From the NCBI GenBank assembly GCA_044220535.1, contig JBGAQU010000055.1, forward strand, positions 1 to 18,808: 18,808 nucleotides of DNA, written 5' to 3'. Every line of letters begins with the position of its first letter. The stretch's first letter is position 1. The notes under the pieces were generated by a model. That model had not been told where the DNA came from. It worked only from the letters and a program-made list of their open reading frames with translations, and did not search any database. Source of the stretch: JBDHTS01 sp044220535 (GTDB lineage: Bacteria; Pseudomonadota; Alphaproteobacteria; Micavibrionales; Micavibrionaceae). The translations under genes and the position numbers were made by a program. Shown piece by piece: positions 1 through 7,616 of this stretch.

Positions 1-6
1 TGAAAA

Positions 7-32
7 GGCCCGGTAAGGGTCCGGGCCATTTT
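7..32 (-). terminator. Intrinsic terminator after rpmF
   Basis: A 7-bp perfect stem (GGCCCGG at 7-13, CCGGGCC at 21-27) with a 7-nt loop. Read on the minus strand the hairpin is followed by TTTTCA, giving a short U tract 20 or so bases after the rpmF stop. On the plus strand it is followed by ATTTTG, so it may work both ways. Seen directly; activity is inferred. Confidence 0.7.
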
Positions 33-54
33 GAAAGGTTAAAACCGGTCAGGG

Positions 55-234
55 TTACCCGGCCTGTTCAAGGACCTGACGACCGCGGTACATACCGCTT
101 TTCAGGTCGATATGGTGCGGGCGGCGCGCTTCGCCGCTGTTCGCGTCTTCGATCCAGTTGGTCGCCTTCAGCGCATCGTGGGAACGGCGCATGTCACGGC
201 GGGACTTGGACTTTTTCTTCTTTGGAACGGCCAT
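55..234 (-). CDS. rpmF: 50S ribosomal protein L32
   Basis: Encodes a 59-residue protein beginning MAVPKKKKSKSRRDMRRSHD, the lysine/arginine-rich N-terminus typical of bacterial L32, a small protein of the large ribosomal subunit. It was read directly from the minus strand: ATG at 234-232, TAA at 57-55. The family is normally 55-65 residues, so it is full length. An AGGA motif lies about ten bases before the start. It lies 66 bp downstream of yceD on the same strand, the widespread yceD-rpmF pairing in proteobacteria, and is followed by a hairpin terminator. No zinc-binding cysteine pairs are present, so this is the cysteine-free L32 form. Confidence 0.95.
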   Translation of the reverse strand: MAVPKKKKSKSRRDMRRSHDALKATNWIEDANSGEARRPHHIDLKSGMYRGRQVLEQAG

Positions 235-300
235 AATACGTTATCCTGCTTTGAAAAGAGTGCCTTTGTTAGACCAATTCCGGGGGTTTGGCAAGAAAAT

Positions 301-906
301 TTAATGGGTATCCGTCCGTTTCCTGCCATCTTTCCATTTCTTCAGCGCAGCGAACGGGTTCTGGGTAGAGGGCGCCCTGCTTTCCAGGTTCAGGGTTTCC
401 GGTTCCGGAACGCCTTCGGCACGTGGAAACAGGTCAATGGCCAGGGCCAGATACTGGCTGGCCAGTTCACCCAGATCGATTTTGCCCTCTACGATCGGTT
501 CGGGGTCGTCCTTTTCCTCCAGTATCGGCACCTCGGCCTCGGCATGACGGCTTAATTTATCCTGGCGGACACGGGCCAGGGATATGGCGGCATCGCTGTC
601 GGCATACCATGCCTCGAAGGATTCATCGATCACCTGAACGGTATCCGCCAGGGTTATCGCGCATGGCTGCGTGACCCTTCCATGAACCGATCCCGATACG
701 TAAACGGAGCGCCCACCGCGTTTGTGGCGCATAACCATGTCGGCTTTAAGATCTTCAACTGACGTAACTTTCAGACGGCGCGCAAGGTCGCGGCATTCCT
801 GTTCGGATGCTTCGATATGCTTTTGCGTTTCACCGTCCGGCAGGGTTGCGACATCGACCCTATGCGACCATTCCGGCGTCAGAAGCATGGATTGCGATAG
901 ATTCAT
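301..906 (-). CDS. yceD: YceD/DUF177 family 23S rRNA accumulation protein
   Basis: A 201-residue protein of the YceD (DUF177) family, whose bacterial and plastid members are needed for normal 23S rRNA accumulation. The central stretch around residues 65-105 (RSVYVSGSVHGRVTQPC followed by an acidic FEAWY region) and the C-terminal NPFAALKKWK motif are characteristic of alphaproteobacterial members. The start at 906 is preceded by a strong GGAGGTG Shine-Dalgarno four bases upstream, which fixes it although the first 47 bases overlap the end of the upstream chaperone gene. The overlap suggests translational coupling. It is followed by rpmF. Function is inferred from family and synteny. Confidence 0.9.
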   Translation of the reverse strand: MNLSQSMLLTPEWSHRVDVATLPDGETQKHIEASEQECRDLARRLKVTSVEDLKADMVMRHKRGGRSVYVSGSVHGRVTQPCAITLADTVQVIDESFEAWYADSDAAISLARVRQDKLSRHAEAEVPILEEKDDPEPIVEGKIDLGELASQYLALAIDLFPRAEGVPEPETLNLESRAPSTQNPFAALKKWKDGRKRTDTH

Positions 907-1441
907 CTTTCACCTCCCTGATAAACTGTACTTTCCCTTCCAGAAGAGCCTCAAGCGGCTGGTGCGCGATAAGATCGGCGCATTGGCGGACATAGCCGGT
1001 CAGTGCGATCCGTTCAGCCTGGCCCGGCATGCCCTGCCCCGCATATATATTCCGTTCCAGCGCATCGGCCAGACCGTCGGCATTGGCTGCATAAAGCGCG
1101 GCGGCATAGGCAAGGCAGCGCCCGTTAAACGCCTGCATCATGCGGCGGACATGGCGCGGAATGCTGAGATCGCCCACGCCCTGCTCCCGTAGCGATACAT
1201 CCATATCCACAAACATATGGTTGAACAAAGCTTGCGCGGTCCTTTGTGCCTTGCGATTTTCCTTCCGCAGGCGCTGGAGAATCAGGAAGACGTGCAGGCT
1301 GACCAAATCGAACCGACCGTCGACCGTATCCGGCACGCCAAGCTCGCTATAAAACACACCACGCCTTGCCTGGCGCACGGCTTCTTCATACAGGCGCGCG
1401 GCGGCGCGGCGGCGGGACGGAGTATGAAACGATAAAAGCAT
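860..1441 (-). CDS. Ubiquinol-cytochrome c chaperone family protein
   Basis: A 193-residue protein of the CBP3/UQCC1 family. Mitochondrial relatives assist assembly of the cytochrome bc1 complex (respiratory complex III). The signature region is visible: an N-terminal ARLYEEAVRQARRGVFYSELGVPDTVDGRFDL segment is split here as ARLYEEAVRQARR, then YSELGVPDTVDGRFDL, followed by HVFLILQRLR and NHMFVDMDVSLREQGVGDL. Alphaproteobacteria commonly carry this gene upstream of yceD and divergent from a bamE/smpA gene, exactly as seen here. No strong Shine-Dalgarno was found before the ATG at 1441. Its presence implies the organism has a bc1 complex; the substrate protein itself is inferred from the eukaryotic homologues. 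Confidence 0.88.
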   Translation of the reverse strand: MLLSFHTPSRRRAAARLYEEAVRQARRGVFYSELGVPDTVDGRFDLVSLHVFLILQRLRKENRKAQRTAQALFNHMFVDMDVSLREQGVGDLSIPRHVRRMMQAFNGRCLAYAAALYAANADGLADALERNIYAGQGMPGQAERIALTGYVRQCADLIAHQPLEALLEGKVQFIREVKDESIAIHASDAGMVA

Positions 1442-1463
1442 GTTTAAAACTCTTGCGTTCCGG

Positions 1464-1492
1464 TTGATTCCTCAGCCGGATCGGTTTAAGTA
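1464..1492 (+). promoter_or_regulatory. Possible sigma70-type promoter for bamE-like gene
   Basis: TTGATT at 1464-1469 and TAAGTA at 1487-1492 are separated by exactly 17 bp in the 79-91-bp gap between the divergent chaperone and lipoprotein genes. The -35 is a good match and the -10 a moderate one. Inferred from motif and position only. Confidence 0.35.
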
Positions 1493-1532
1493 AAGCAGCG
1501 TAAGGCATACAGCATTTGGTATGGGTCCATCC

Positions 1533-2009
1533 ATGAAAAAATTCATTCTTTTCACAATAGCCCTCTTAGGCCTTGCCGCCTGTACCGCCAGTGAGGCGGT
1601 GCGCGGCAATATGGTTCAGGATTATCAGTTAAAAGAAATCAAAACCGGCGTCGATACGCAGTCGGATATCCTGCAAAAACTGGGATCCCCCACCACCAAG
1701 GCGCCCTTCGATGACAATATCTGGTATTACCTGGGCCAGAAAACTGAAAAACATGGCATTCTCGATCCAAAAGTAGTCGAAGAACGGGTCGTCCAGGTTC
1801 AATTTGATGCCAATGGCGTTGTGAAAGCGGTTAACCAGGGAGCGCCACAACGCATGGACATTCCCTATGATCGCGATAAAACACCGACCTCAGGTAACGA
1901 AATGAATGCCATGCAGCAGCTGCTTGGCAATATGGGTCGGTTTAATAAAGCCGAGGGCGCGAATACACCAAGGGGCAGCGGCGAAAGTACGAACATTCCC
2001 GGCCAGTAA
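1533..2009 (+). CDS. bamE: BamE/SmpA-like outer-membrane lipoprotein
   Basis: A 158-residue lipoprotein (ATG at 1533; an in-frame ATG at 1521 would add MGPS). The N-terminus MKKFILFTIALLGLAAC is a lipoprotein signal peptide with lipobox LAAC and acylated Cys17. The body contains the BamE/OmlA-type fold markers: GVDTQSDILQKLGSPT near residues 38-53, then a WYYLGQ strand and a VVQVQFDANGVV strand. BamE is an accessory lipoprotein of the beta-barrel assembly machine in the outer membrane. The gene is divergent from the bc1 chaperone gene, matching the usual alphaproteobacterial arrangement. The C-terminal tail (roughly the last 50 residues) is polar, Gly/Asn-rich and probably disordered. No terminator separates it from the convergent methyltransferase gene two bases away. 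Confidence 0.85.
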   Translation: MKKFILFTIALLGLAACTASEAVRGNMVQDYQLKEIKTGVDTQSDILQKLGSPTTKAPFDDNIWYYLGQKTEKHGILDPKVVEERVVQVQFDANGVVKAVNQGAPQRMDIPYDRDKTPTSGNEMNAMQQLLGNMGRFNKAEGANTPRGSGESTNIPGQ

Positions 2010-2011
2010 AC

Positions 2012-3310
2012 TTATCGCGAGAGCAGTGCTACAAGTTCGGTATGCGGCGACCATATAAACTGGTCGACCACCCGTAGCTGTTTCAGCTTGTATCCGCCTG
2101 CCTGCAGGATCTTTACATCTTTGGCAAAGGTAGATGGGTTACAGGACACGTAGACAATGGTACCGACATCTGATTTTGCCAGCTCCATTGCCTGGGCCTG
2201 CGCGCCCGCACGAGGCGGGTCCATGACAATGGCGGCATAGGGCTTCAGTTCTTTAGCCGACAGTGGCGCGGTAAACAGGTTGCGGCGCTCCGCCTTCAAA
2301 CGGCTTTGCCGCGCATTGGTCAGCGCCGCCACAGCCTGATTGTCAAACTCAAAGGCGTGGACATTGCCCCGGTCCATCATCCGGCCCGCGAATGTGCCAC
2401 AGCCCGCGAACAGGTCGGCGTATGTTTTGCCCTTCACGTCGTCCAGCATATCCATGACGGTGGACGTCAGAGCCACCTCACCTTCCGCGCTCGGCTGTAA
2501 AAACGCCTGGGGCGGCAGCTTCACGGCCATGGCGCCGAAATGCGCAATGATGGGCCTTGGTTGAAGCAGCACTTCCGCCTCATCCCTTTCATTCCGCCGT
2601 GTTGAGATGCGGCAAAGATTCAGCTTATGCGCCCATTCAGATATAGTTTCCATCAGCTTCATATCTGAAGTCTGGGCGTTCAGCGGCCCGGTGATCACTG
2701 CCTCCGCCTGCCCGCCCACCATCTGCAGAAACAGACCAACCTCACTGCGATCTTTCATCAGCCTTGCAAGAAAAGGCTTTGATTGCGCGAGGATGTTTAA
2801 GAGATCCGGATGAATAATCAGGCATTCATCGATATCGGTTATATCGTGTGAGCGGCGTGCCCGGAACCCGGCTTTGATTACCTTGCTGTTTCTTGACACC
2901 GCGAAATCGGCGCGTCTGCGGGTCGCATGCGGGATGAAAACAGGGTCATCAATGGTTTCGGGTTTTATGCCTGCCTGATCCAGCAGGCTTTGAATGGATG
3001 AAAGCTTCCACGTTTGATAAGCATCCATCCGCATATGCTGAAGCGTGCAGCCGCCGCAGTGTTCATAGTGGCGGCATGGCGGCGTTACGCGGCCGATCGA
3101 TGATGTATTGATAGAATCCAAAGAAGCCCGGAACACATCGCGATCCACCTGCTCTCGCACCGTCGCCGTAACTGTTTCGCCTGGCAGCGCGCCGGGCACA
3201 TAGATACGCTGACCGTCCAGTTCTGCCATGCCTTCACCCTGGCGGCCCACAGCAGTGATGTTCAGACTGACGGTTCGTTGCTTATCTTTTGGGAGGCGTT
3301 CTATTTTCAT
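2012..3310 (-). CDS. TrmA/RlmD-family RNA (uracil-5-)-methyltransferase
   Basis: A 432-residue class I SAM-dependent methyltransferase that makes 5-methyluridine in rRNA or tRNA. An N-terminal TRAM-like domain (about residues 10-70) is followed by Cys79, Cys85 and Cys88 (CRHYEHCGGC) with Cys163 (DECLI), the four ligands expected for the [4Fe-4S] cluster of RlmD-type enzymes. The SAM motif ADLFAGCGTF lies near 298-307, DPPRAGA near 364, and the catalytic cysteine in VSCNPSTFAKD near 390. The start at 3310 (MKIERLPKDK) was chosen because an earlier in-frame ATG at 3436 would translate through the hppA terminator and the end of hppA. Which RNA and which uridine is modified cannot be told. Alphaproteobacterial members are often a single enzyme of this family. 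Confidence 0.88.
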   Translation of the reverse strand: MKIERLPKDKQRTVSLNITAVGRQGEGMAELDGQRIYVPGALPGETVTATVREQVDRDVFRASLDSINTSSIGRVTPPCRHYEHCGGCTLQHMRMDAYQTWKLSSIQSLLDQAGIKPETIDDPVFIPHATRRRADFAVSRNSKVIKAGFRARRSHDITDIDECLIIHPDLLNILAQSKPFLARLMKDRSEVGLFLQMVGGQAEAVITGPLNAQTSDMKLMETISEWAHKLNLCRISTRRNERDEAEVLLQPRPIIAHFGAMAVKLPPQAFLQPSAEGEVALTSTVMDMLDDVKGKTYADLFAGCGTFAGRMMDRGNVHAFEFDNQAVAALTNARQSRLKAERRNLFTAPLSAKELKPYAAIVMDPPRAGAQAQAMELAKSDVGTIVYVSCNPSTFAKDVKILQAGGYKLKQLRVVDQFIWSPHTELVALLSR

Positions 3311-3347
3311 GGCGGAACTATAATCGCGAGATTGCAACGCATATATT

Positions 3348-3376
3348 AAAAAAGCCCCGGCGGACCGGGGCTTTTT
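3348..3376 (-). terminator. Intrinsic terminator after hppA (probably bidirectional)
   Basis: GCCCCGG at 3354-3360 pairs with CCGGGGC at 3365-3371 around a CGGA loop, flanked by AAAAAA on the left and TTTTT on the right, so both strands carry a stem plus T tract. It lies about 20 bases after the hppA stop codon and upstream of the methyltransferase start. Confidence 0.9.
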
Positions 3377-3392
3377 ATAAATTAGGTTTCGC

Positions 3393-5498
3393 TTACATAA
3401 AGAACTTCGCCACAACCGCCACCAGCAGGATCGCAACGATGTTGACGATCTTGATCAGCGGGTTGACGGCGGGGCCGGCGGTGTCTTTGTAGGGGTCGCC
3501 TACGGTGTCGCCAGTGACGGCGGCTTTATGGGCGTCGGAGCCCTTGCCGCCATGGTTGCCTTCTTCAATGTACTTTTTCGCATTGTCCCATGCGCCGCCG
3601 CCCGAGGTCATCGAGATGGCAACGAACAGGCCCGTGACGATGGTGCCGAGCAACATCGCGCCGAGCGTCTGGAACGCAGGCAGCAAGCCGCCGCCGGCAT
3701 AATACGCGATAGTGAACAGCAGAACCGGCGCCACGACGGGCAGCAGGGACGGCATGATCATTTCGCGGATCGCCGATTTGGTCAGCAGGTCAACCGCGCG
3801 GCCGTATTCAGGCTTCGCGGTGCCTTCCATGATGCCGGGGATTTCCTTGAACTGGCGACGAACCTCAATCACCACGCTGGACGCGGCGCGGCCAACAGCG
3901 GTCATCGACCATGCGCCGAACAGATACGGCAACAGGCCACCCACGAACAGGCCGATCACGACGAACGGATCCTGCAGGGAGAAGGTCAGTTGGCTCAGGT
4001 CGATCGACTCGCTCATATAGTGGCGGATTTCCTCCGTGAACGAAGCGAACAAGACCAGCGCAGCCAGACCGGCGGAACCGATGGCGTAGCCTTTGGTCAC
4101 GGCCTTGGTGGTGTTGCCGACCGCGTCCAGCGCATCCGTCGTGTGGCGGATGGAGTCCGGCAGGTTGGACATTTCAGCGATACCGCCAGCATTGTCCGTA
4201 ACAGGGCCGTAAGCATCCAGAGCCACAACGATACCAGCCAGCGACAGCATGGTGGTCGCCGCGATGGCGATTCCATACAGACCGGCTTCGCTGTAAGCGA
4301 TGAAAATACCGGCGCAAATGACCAGAACCGGAAGCGCGGTGGCCTCCATGGAAACAGCCAGGCCCTGGATCACGTTGGTTCCGTGACCCGTTTCTGATGC
4401 TTTGGCGACCACGCGAACAGGGCGGAAACCCGTGCCTGTGTAGTATTCGGTGATCCAGACCAGAAGGCCCGTGACACCCAGACCGGTCAGCGAACACCAC
4501 AGCAGGTTCATGCCGTTGATGGTCGAACCGTCCGCCATGGATATGCTGTCAAATGCATCATATTGCGTATACAAAATACCGATCATCACGGCGGCAAAAC
4601 CACCGGCGAAAATCAGGCCCTTATACAGCGCGCCCATGATGTTGACCGAGCCCTTGCCCAGCTTCACAAAGAATGTACCGGCAACCGAGGCAATGATGGA
4701 CAAGCCGCCAATTGCGAGCGGCAGCATCATCATCAGCTGCTGGGATTCAACAGCGAAAGCCGAAGCCGCGATCAGCATGGTCGCGACCAGCGTCACGGCA
4801 TAGGTTTCGAACAAGTCGGCGGCCATACCGGCGCAATCGCCGACATTGTCGCCCACGTTATCGGCAATCACGGCCGGGTTGCGGGGGTCATCCTCAGGGA
4901 TGCCTGCCTCAACCTTGCCAACCAGATCGGCGCCGACGTCAGCGCCTTTGGTGAAGATACCGCCACCCAGACGGGCGAAGATGGAAATCAGCGATGCGCC
5001 GAAGCCAAGGCCAACCAGACCTTCCAGCATCTGGCGTGTGTCCATGCCCAAATGCTCGAGGAGCCATGCATACATACCAACACCGAGCAGACCGAGGCCA
5101 ACCACCAGCATACCCGTGATCGCGCCCGACTTGAACGAAACGTCCAGCGCCTGCGTCATGCCTTCAGTTGCGGCCTGCGTCGTGCGAACGTTGGCGCGAA
5201 CGGACACGTTCATGCCAACATAACCAGCAATGCCCGACAGTACCGCGCCGATCACAAAGCCCGTGGCCACATGCCAGCCGAGCAGGACGAACAGAAGAAT
5301 GCCAACGACCACGCCGACCGCACCGATGGTGCTGTACTGGCGGTTTAGGTAAGCGGACGCGCCTTCCTGAATCGCAGCGGCAATCTGCTGCATGCGCTCG
5401 TTCCCGGCGCTTTTCTTCAGGACGCATTGTGTGGTGAACAGGCCGTACAGAAGGGCGATAACCCCCGTGCCCAGAACCATAAGATAAACGTCAAGCAT
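3393..5498 (-). CDS. hppA: Membrane-bound proton-translocating pyrophosphatase
   Basis: A 701-residue polytopic membrane protein with about 16 predicted hydrophobic segments, the usual size for H+-PPases, which couple pyrophosphate hydrolysis to proton export across the cytoplasmic membrane. The active-site loop is intact: DVGADLVGKVE (187-197), DDPRNPAVIADNVGDNVGD (203-221) and the C-terminal repeat near GGAWDNAKKYIE and TGDTVGDPYKDTAGP. Residue 465 in GNTTKA is lysine; family knowledge places alanine here in K+-dependent enzymes and lysine in K+-independent ones, so this is predicted K+-independent and Na+-insensitive. An AAGGA motif precedes the ATG at 5498. It is a single-gene transcription unit, isolated by terminators at 3348-3376 and 5611-5632. 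Confidence 0.97.
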   Translation of the reverse strand: MLDVYLMVLGTGVIALLYGLFTTQCVLKKSAGNERMQQIAAAIQEGASAYLNRQYSTIGAVGVVVGILLFVLLGWHVATGFVIGAVLSGIAGYVGMNVSVRANVRTTQAATEGMTQALDVSFKSGAITGMLVVGLGLLGVGMYAWLLEHLGMDTRQMLEGLVGLGFGASLISIFARLGGGIFTKGADVGADLVGKVEAGIPEDDPRNPAVIADNVGDNVGDCAGMAADLFETYAVTLVATMLIAASAFAVESQQLMMMLPLAIGGLSIIASVAGTFFVKLGKGSVNIMGALYKGLIFAGGFAAVMIGILYTQYDAFDSISMADGSTINGMNLLWCSLTGLGVTGLLVWITEYYTGTGFRPVRVVAKASETGHGTNVIQGLAVSMEATALPVLVICAGIFIAYSEAGLYGIAIAATTMLSLAGIVVALDAYGPVTDNAGGIAEMSNLPDSIRHTTDALDAVGNTTKAVTKGYAIGSAGLAALVLFASFTEEIRHYMSESIDLSQLTFSLQDPFVVIGLFVGGLLPYLFGAWSMTAVGRAASSVVIEVRRQFKEIPGIMEGTAKPEYGRAVDLLTKSAIREMIMPSLLPVVAPVLLFTIAYYAGGGLLPAFQTLGAMLLGTIVTGLFVAISMTSGGGAWDNAKKYIEEGNHGGKGSDAHKAAVTGDTVGDPYKDTAGPAVNPLIKIVNIVAILLVAVVAKFFM

Positions 5499-5601
5499 TC
5501 AATATTTTCCTTGTTACTAAGCCCTTAACGGGTATTTGCGTTTTTAAAGCGGCTTTGAAAATGCATAAATATCAGGGGGAAAGCAAGGGGGTCCGATGAG
5601 T

Positions 5602-5632
5602 AAAAACGAAAAAGCCCGGAAATCCGGGCTTT
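5602..5632 (-). terminator. Intrinsic terminator after fliL
   Basis: AAAGCCCGG at 5611-5619 and CCGGGCTTT at 5624-5632 form a 9-bp perfect stem with a 4-nt loop. On the minus strand it is followed by TTCGTTTTTA, a U-rich tail, about 25 bases after the fliL stop. Confidence 0.85.
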
Positions 5633-5656
5633 ATGAATGACAGATTGGATAGATAA

Positions 5657-6124
5657 TTACATGGAACGTTGCTGAACCACCTGCAGAAGAACGTTTTTTA
5701 CGACTTCATCGCCCAAAACGGACTTGCTGATTTTATGCAGGCGTTCCTTCAGCATGCCAACCTGAAGCACGCCATCGGGCATGGCGTTTTTCTTGCTCAG
5801 CACGCCATACATATCCTGGATATAGGCATCTTTCAGCCGCGGCGACATATGTTTTACTTCCTCAACCTTGGTTTCATCGGCCACTTCCAGAACGATGACG
5901 ACGCTGACCGTCTGGCTGATGCCGCGTGAACCGATGATGGGCAGGATCAGCGGATCCATCTCCACAAACGCGCCCGGTTCGGCTTTTTTCTCTTCCTTGG
6001 CTTCTTTATGCTCAGCGGTTTCACCGACAGATGCCTCCGCCGGCTTCATCAGGAAGAAGTAAGCCCCTGCTCCGCCGCCGCCCAGAAACAAAAGAGCGAT
6101 GACTATGATAATGACAAAGCGCAT
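5657..6124 (-). CDS. fliL: Flagellar basal body-associated protein FliL
   Basis: A 155-residue single-pass inner-membrane protein. Residues 3-26 form a transmembrane helix, followed by a Glu/Lys-rich linker (about 31-50) and a periplasmic FliL domain with FVEMDPLILPI and the strand SQTVSVVIVLEV, ending in VVKNVLLQVVQQRSM. FliL surrounds and stabilises the MotAB stator at the flagellar basal body. An AGGGGA Shine-Dalgarno lies before the ATG at 6124. Unusually the gene is alone here, between hppA and panB, without fliM or other flagellar genes; motA and motB are about 11 kb away. Identification rests on length, topology and domain pattern and is fairly secure. Confidence 0.88.
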   Translation of the reverse strand: MRFVIIIVIALLFLGGGGAGAYFFLMKPAEASVGETAEHKEAKEEKKAEPGAFVEMDPLILPIIGSRGISQTVSVVIVLEVADETKVEEVKHMSPRLKDAYIQDMYGVLSKKNAMPDGVLQVGMLKERLHKISKSVLGDEVVKNVLLQVVQQRSM

Positions 6125-6241
6125 GGAAACGATCCCCTGGCTGAACTCTATTCTCCATATTAGAGAAAATTCTTTAAGAGTCTGTTAGGGGATGCGGTAT
6201 TTGTATTAAATTTTATACGTATTTAAGGCGGTGCAATAAAA

Positions 6242-7099
6242 TTAACCATTTGTTTTTACAGGAGAAACAAGCGAAACGGTCTTGGATTTATAAACATGGT
6301 CCTGACCCGGGAACGATCCGTTCCGAACCTCCTCCGCATAGGATATGACACTCTTTTGTATATAATTCTGTAAATCTGCGTATTGCTTGACGAATTTGGG
6401 TATATGGCCGGTATTCATGCCGACGATGTCGTCCACAACCAGAATCTGGCCCGCACAGGCTGCAGACGCGCCTATTCCAATCACAGGGATATCCACAGAC
6501 CCGACCACGCGCTGGGCCAGGTCTTCGTCCACGCATTCCAGAACGATGGCAAACGCACCGGCTTTTTCAATCGCGCGGGCGTCGGCGATGATGGATTCCC
6601 CTTCATCCCTCGCACGGCCCATCATGCGGTAACCGCCCGTGGCGTTCACACTTTGGGGTTTCAGGCCGATATGCCCCATGACCGCAATGCCACGCTGAGT
6701 CAGAAAGGCTGTTGTCTCCGCCATTTCCGCGCCGCCTTCCAATTTCACGGCGCCGCATCCGGTTTCCTTCATGATGCGGGCGGCGTTGCGGCAGGCCTGC
6801 TCCGTGCTTTCCTGATAGCTGCCGAACGGCATATCGACTGTGACGAAGGCGCGCTTCGCGCCGCGCATCACCGCCTGGCCATGGGCAACCATCATATCCA
6901 TCGTTACAGGCACGGTAGAATCGAAGCCGTATATAACCATGCCGAGACTATCACCGACCAAAATCAGATCGACATGATCATCCATCATTTTTGCGACAGG
7001 CGCTGTGTAGGCCGTCAGGCAGACAATTTTCTCCTGTTTCTTATGGAGCGTCTTAATGTCACGAAGCGTCATTCGCGATGCAGATGGTTGCAGGCTCAT
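6242..7099 (-). CDS. panB: 3-methyl-2-oxobutanoate hydroxymethyltransferase
   Basis: A 285-residue ketopantoate hydroxymethyltransferase, which transfers a hydroxymethyl group from 5,10-methylene-THF to 2-oxoisovalerate in the first step of pantothenate and CoA synthesis. Family motifs are intact: VGDSLGM with metal ligand Asp50, DMPFGSY with Asp89, VKLEGG near 119-123, MGHIGLKPQSVN near 141-152, and the catalytic Glu188 in VLECV. The start at 7099 follows the nusB stop by one base (TGA-C-ATG), indicating coupling; an in-frame ATG at 7132 would overlap nusB by 32 bases and is less likely. The one-carbon donor links it to glyA further upstream, though not in the same operon. Confidence 0.95.
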   Translation of the reverse strand: MSLQPSASRMTLRDIKTLHKKQEKIVCLTAYTAPVAKMMDDHVDLILVGDSLGMVIYGFDSTVPVTMDMMVAHGQAVMRGAKRAFVTVDMPFGSYQESTEQACRNAARIMKETGCGAVKLEGGAEMAETTAFLTQRGIAVMGHIGLKPQSVNATGGYRMMGRARDEGESIIADARAIEKAGAFAIVLECVDEDLAQRVVGSVDIPVIGIGASAACAGQILVVDDIVGMNTGHIPKFVKQYADLQNYIQKSVISYAEEVRNGSFPGQDHVYKSKTVSLVSPVKTNG

Positions 7100-7100
7100 G

Positions 7101-7556
7101 TCATTCCCGCAAATTCTTCGCCAGCTTGTCAAGCACAGCGTTGATCAGCTTTTTTTCACTTTGATCATAGAAGGCATCCGTTACATGCAGGTAATCGGAA
7201 ATGATGAGAGGCGCATCAATCTCGCCATGCGCCAGCAATTCATAAGCGCCGCACAGAAGGATACAGTTCAACAGGGCTTCCACCTTACGCCCCGCCGCGG
7301 CCTCAATCATGGCTTCCAGATCCGCACGGCGGCCATCGACGCCGGTGACCAGCGCGCTGAACAGTTCCTTATCCGGTGAAACCATCGCTTCGCCTTCCAG
7401 CTTTTCACCCAGGCGAAAGTCAATATATTCACGCACCACGGACGCAGCGGTTTGATCGTTCCCGCGCATCTGGTACAGGGCCTGCACCGCCGCCAGGCGG
7501 GCGGCGGTATTGCGAGCTTTCTGAGATCCTTGCGGCTTTGCGGCTTGCTTGCTCAT
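7101..7556 (-). CDS. nusB: Transcription antitermination factor NusB
   Basis: A 151-residue NusB (start at 7556; an in-frame ATG at 7616 would add 20 residues and cannot be excluded). NusB binds the boxA RNA with NusE/S10 and is needed for antitermination on rRNA operons. Family features are ARLAAVQALYQM near the N-terminus, the helical middle, and the C-terminal ALLNCILLCGAYELL...PLIISDYLHVTDAFYDQSEKKLINAVLDKLA region. The 7556 start was preferred because the extra N-terminal stretch is AT-rich and atypical of the family. Neither start has a good Shine-Dalgarno. It forms a two-gene unit with panB. Confidence 0.92.
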   Translation of the reverse strand: MSKQAAKPQGSQKARNTAARLAAVQALYQMRGNDQTAASVVREYIDFRLGEKLEGEAMVSPDKELFSALVTGVDGRRADLEAMIEAAAGRKVEALLNCILLCGAYELLAHGEIDAPLIISDYLHVTDAFYDQSEKKLINAVLDKLAKNLRE

Positions 7557-7616
7557 AAGATCAGCAGATGACACGATGCGGTGCAAAAAATCAATTATTT
7601 TATTATTTCCCGCCAT

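Noticed and set aside
1203..1211. ATATCCACA, a near DnaA box (also at 6489-6497, and TTTTCCACA at 8825-8833)
   Set aside because: Each has one mismatch, lies in coding sequence and is isolated, as expected by chance; not part of the cluster at 7617-8048.
3311..3436. N-terminal extension of the RNA methyltransferase to an ATG at 3436
   Set aside because: It would translate through the hppA terminator and overlap the hppA 3' end, and the TRAM-like domain begins naturally after the ATG at 3310.
3528..4397. Long plus-strand open frame opposite hppA
   Set aside because: It lies entirely antisense to a clearly conserved pyrophosphatase; the frame is open because of codon bias, and its translation is His/Arg/Gln-rich with no domain.
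6149..6165. TTCTC...GAGAA hairpin upstream of fliL as a terminator for panB
   Set aside because: Only a 5-bp AT-containing stem without a T tract in the right direction, about 80 bases from the panB stop.
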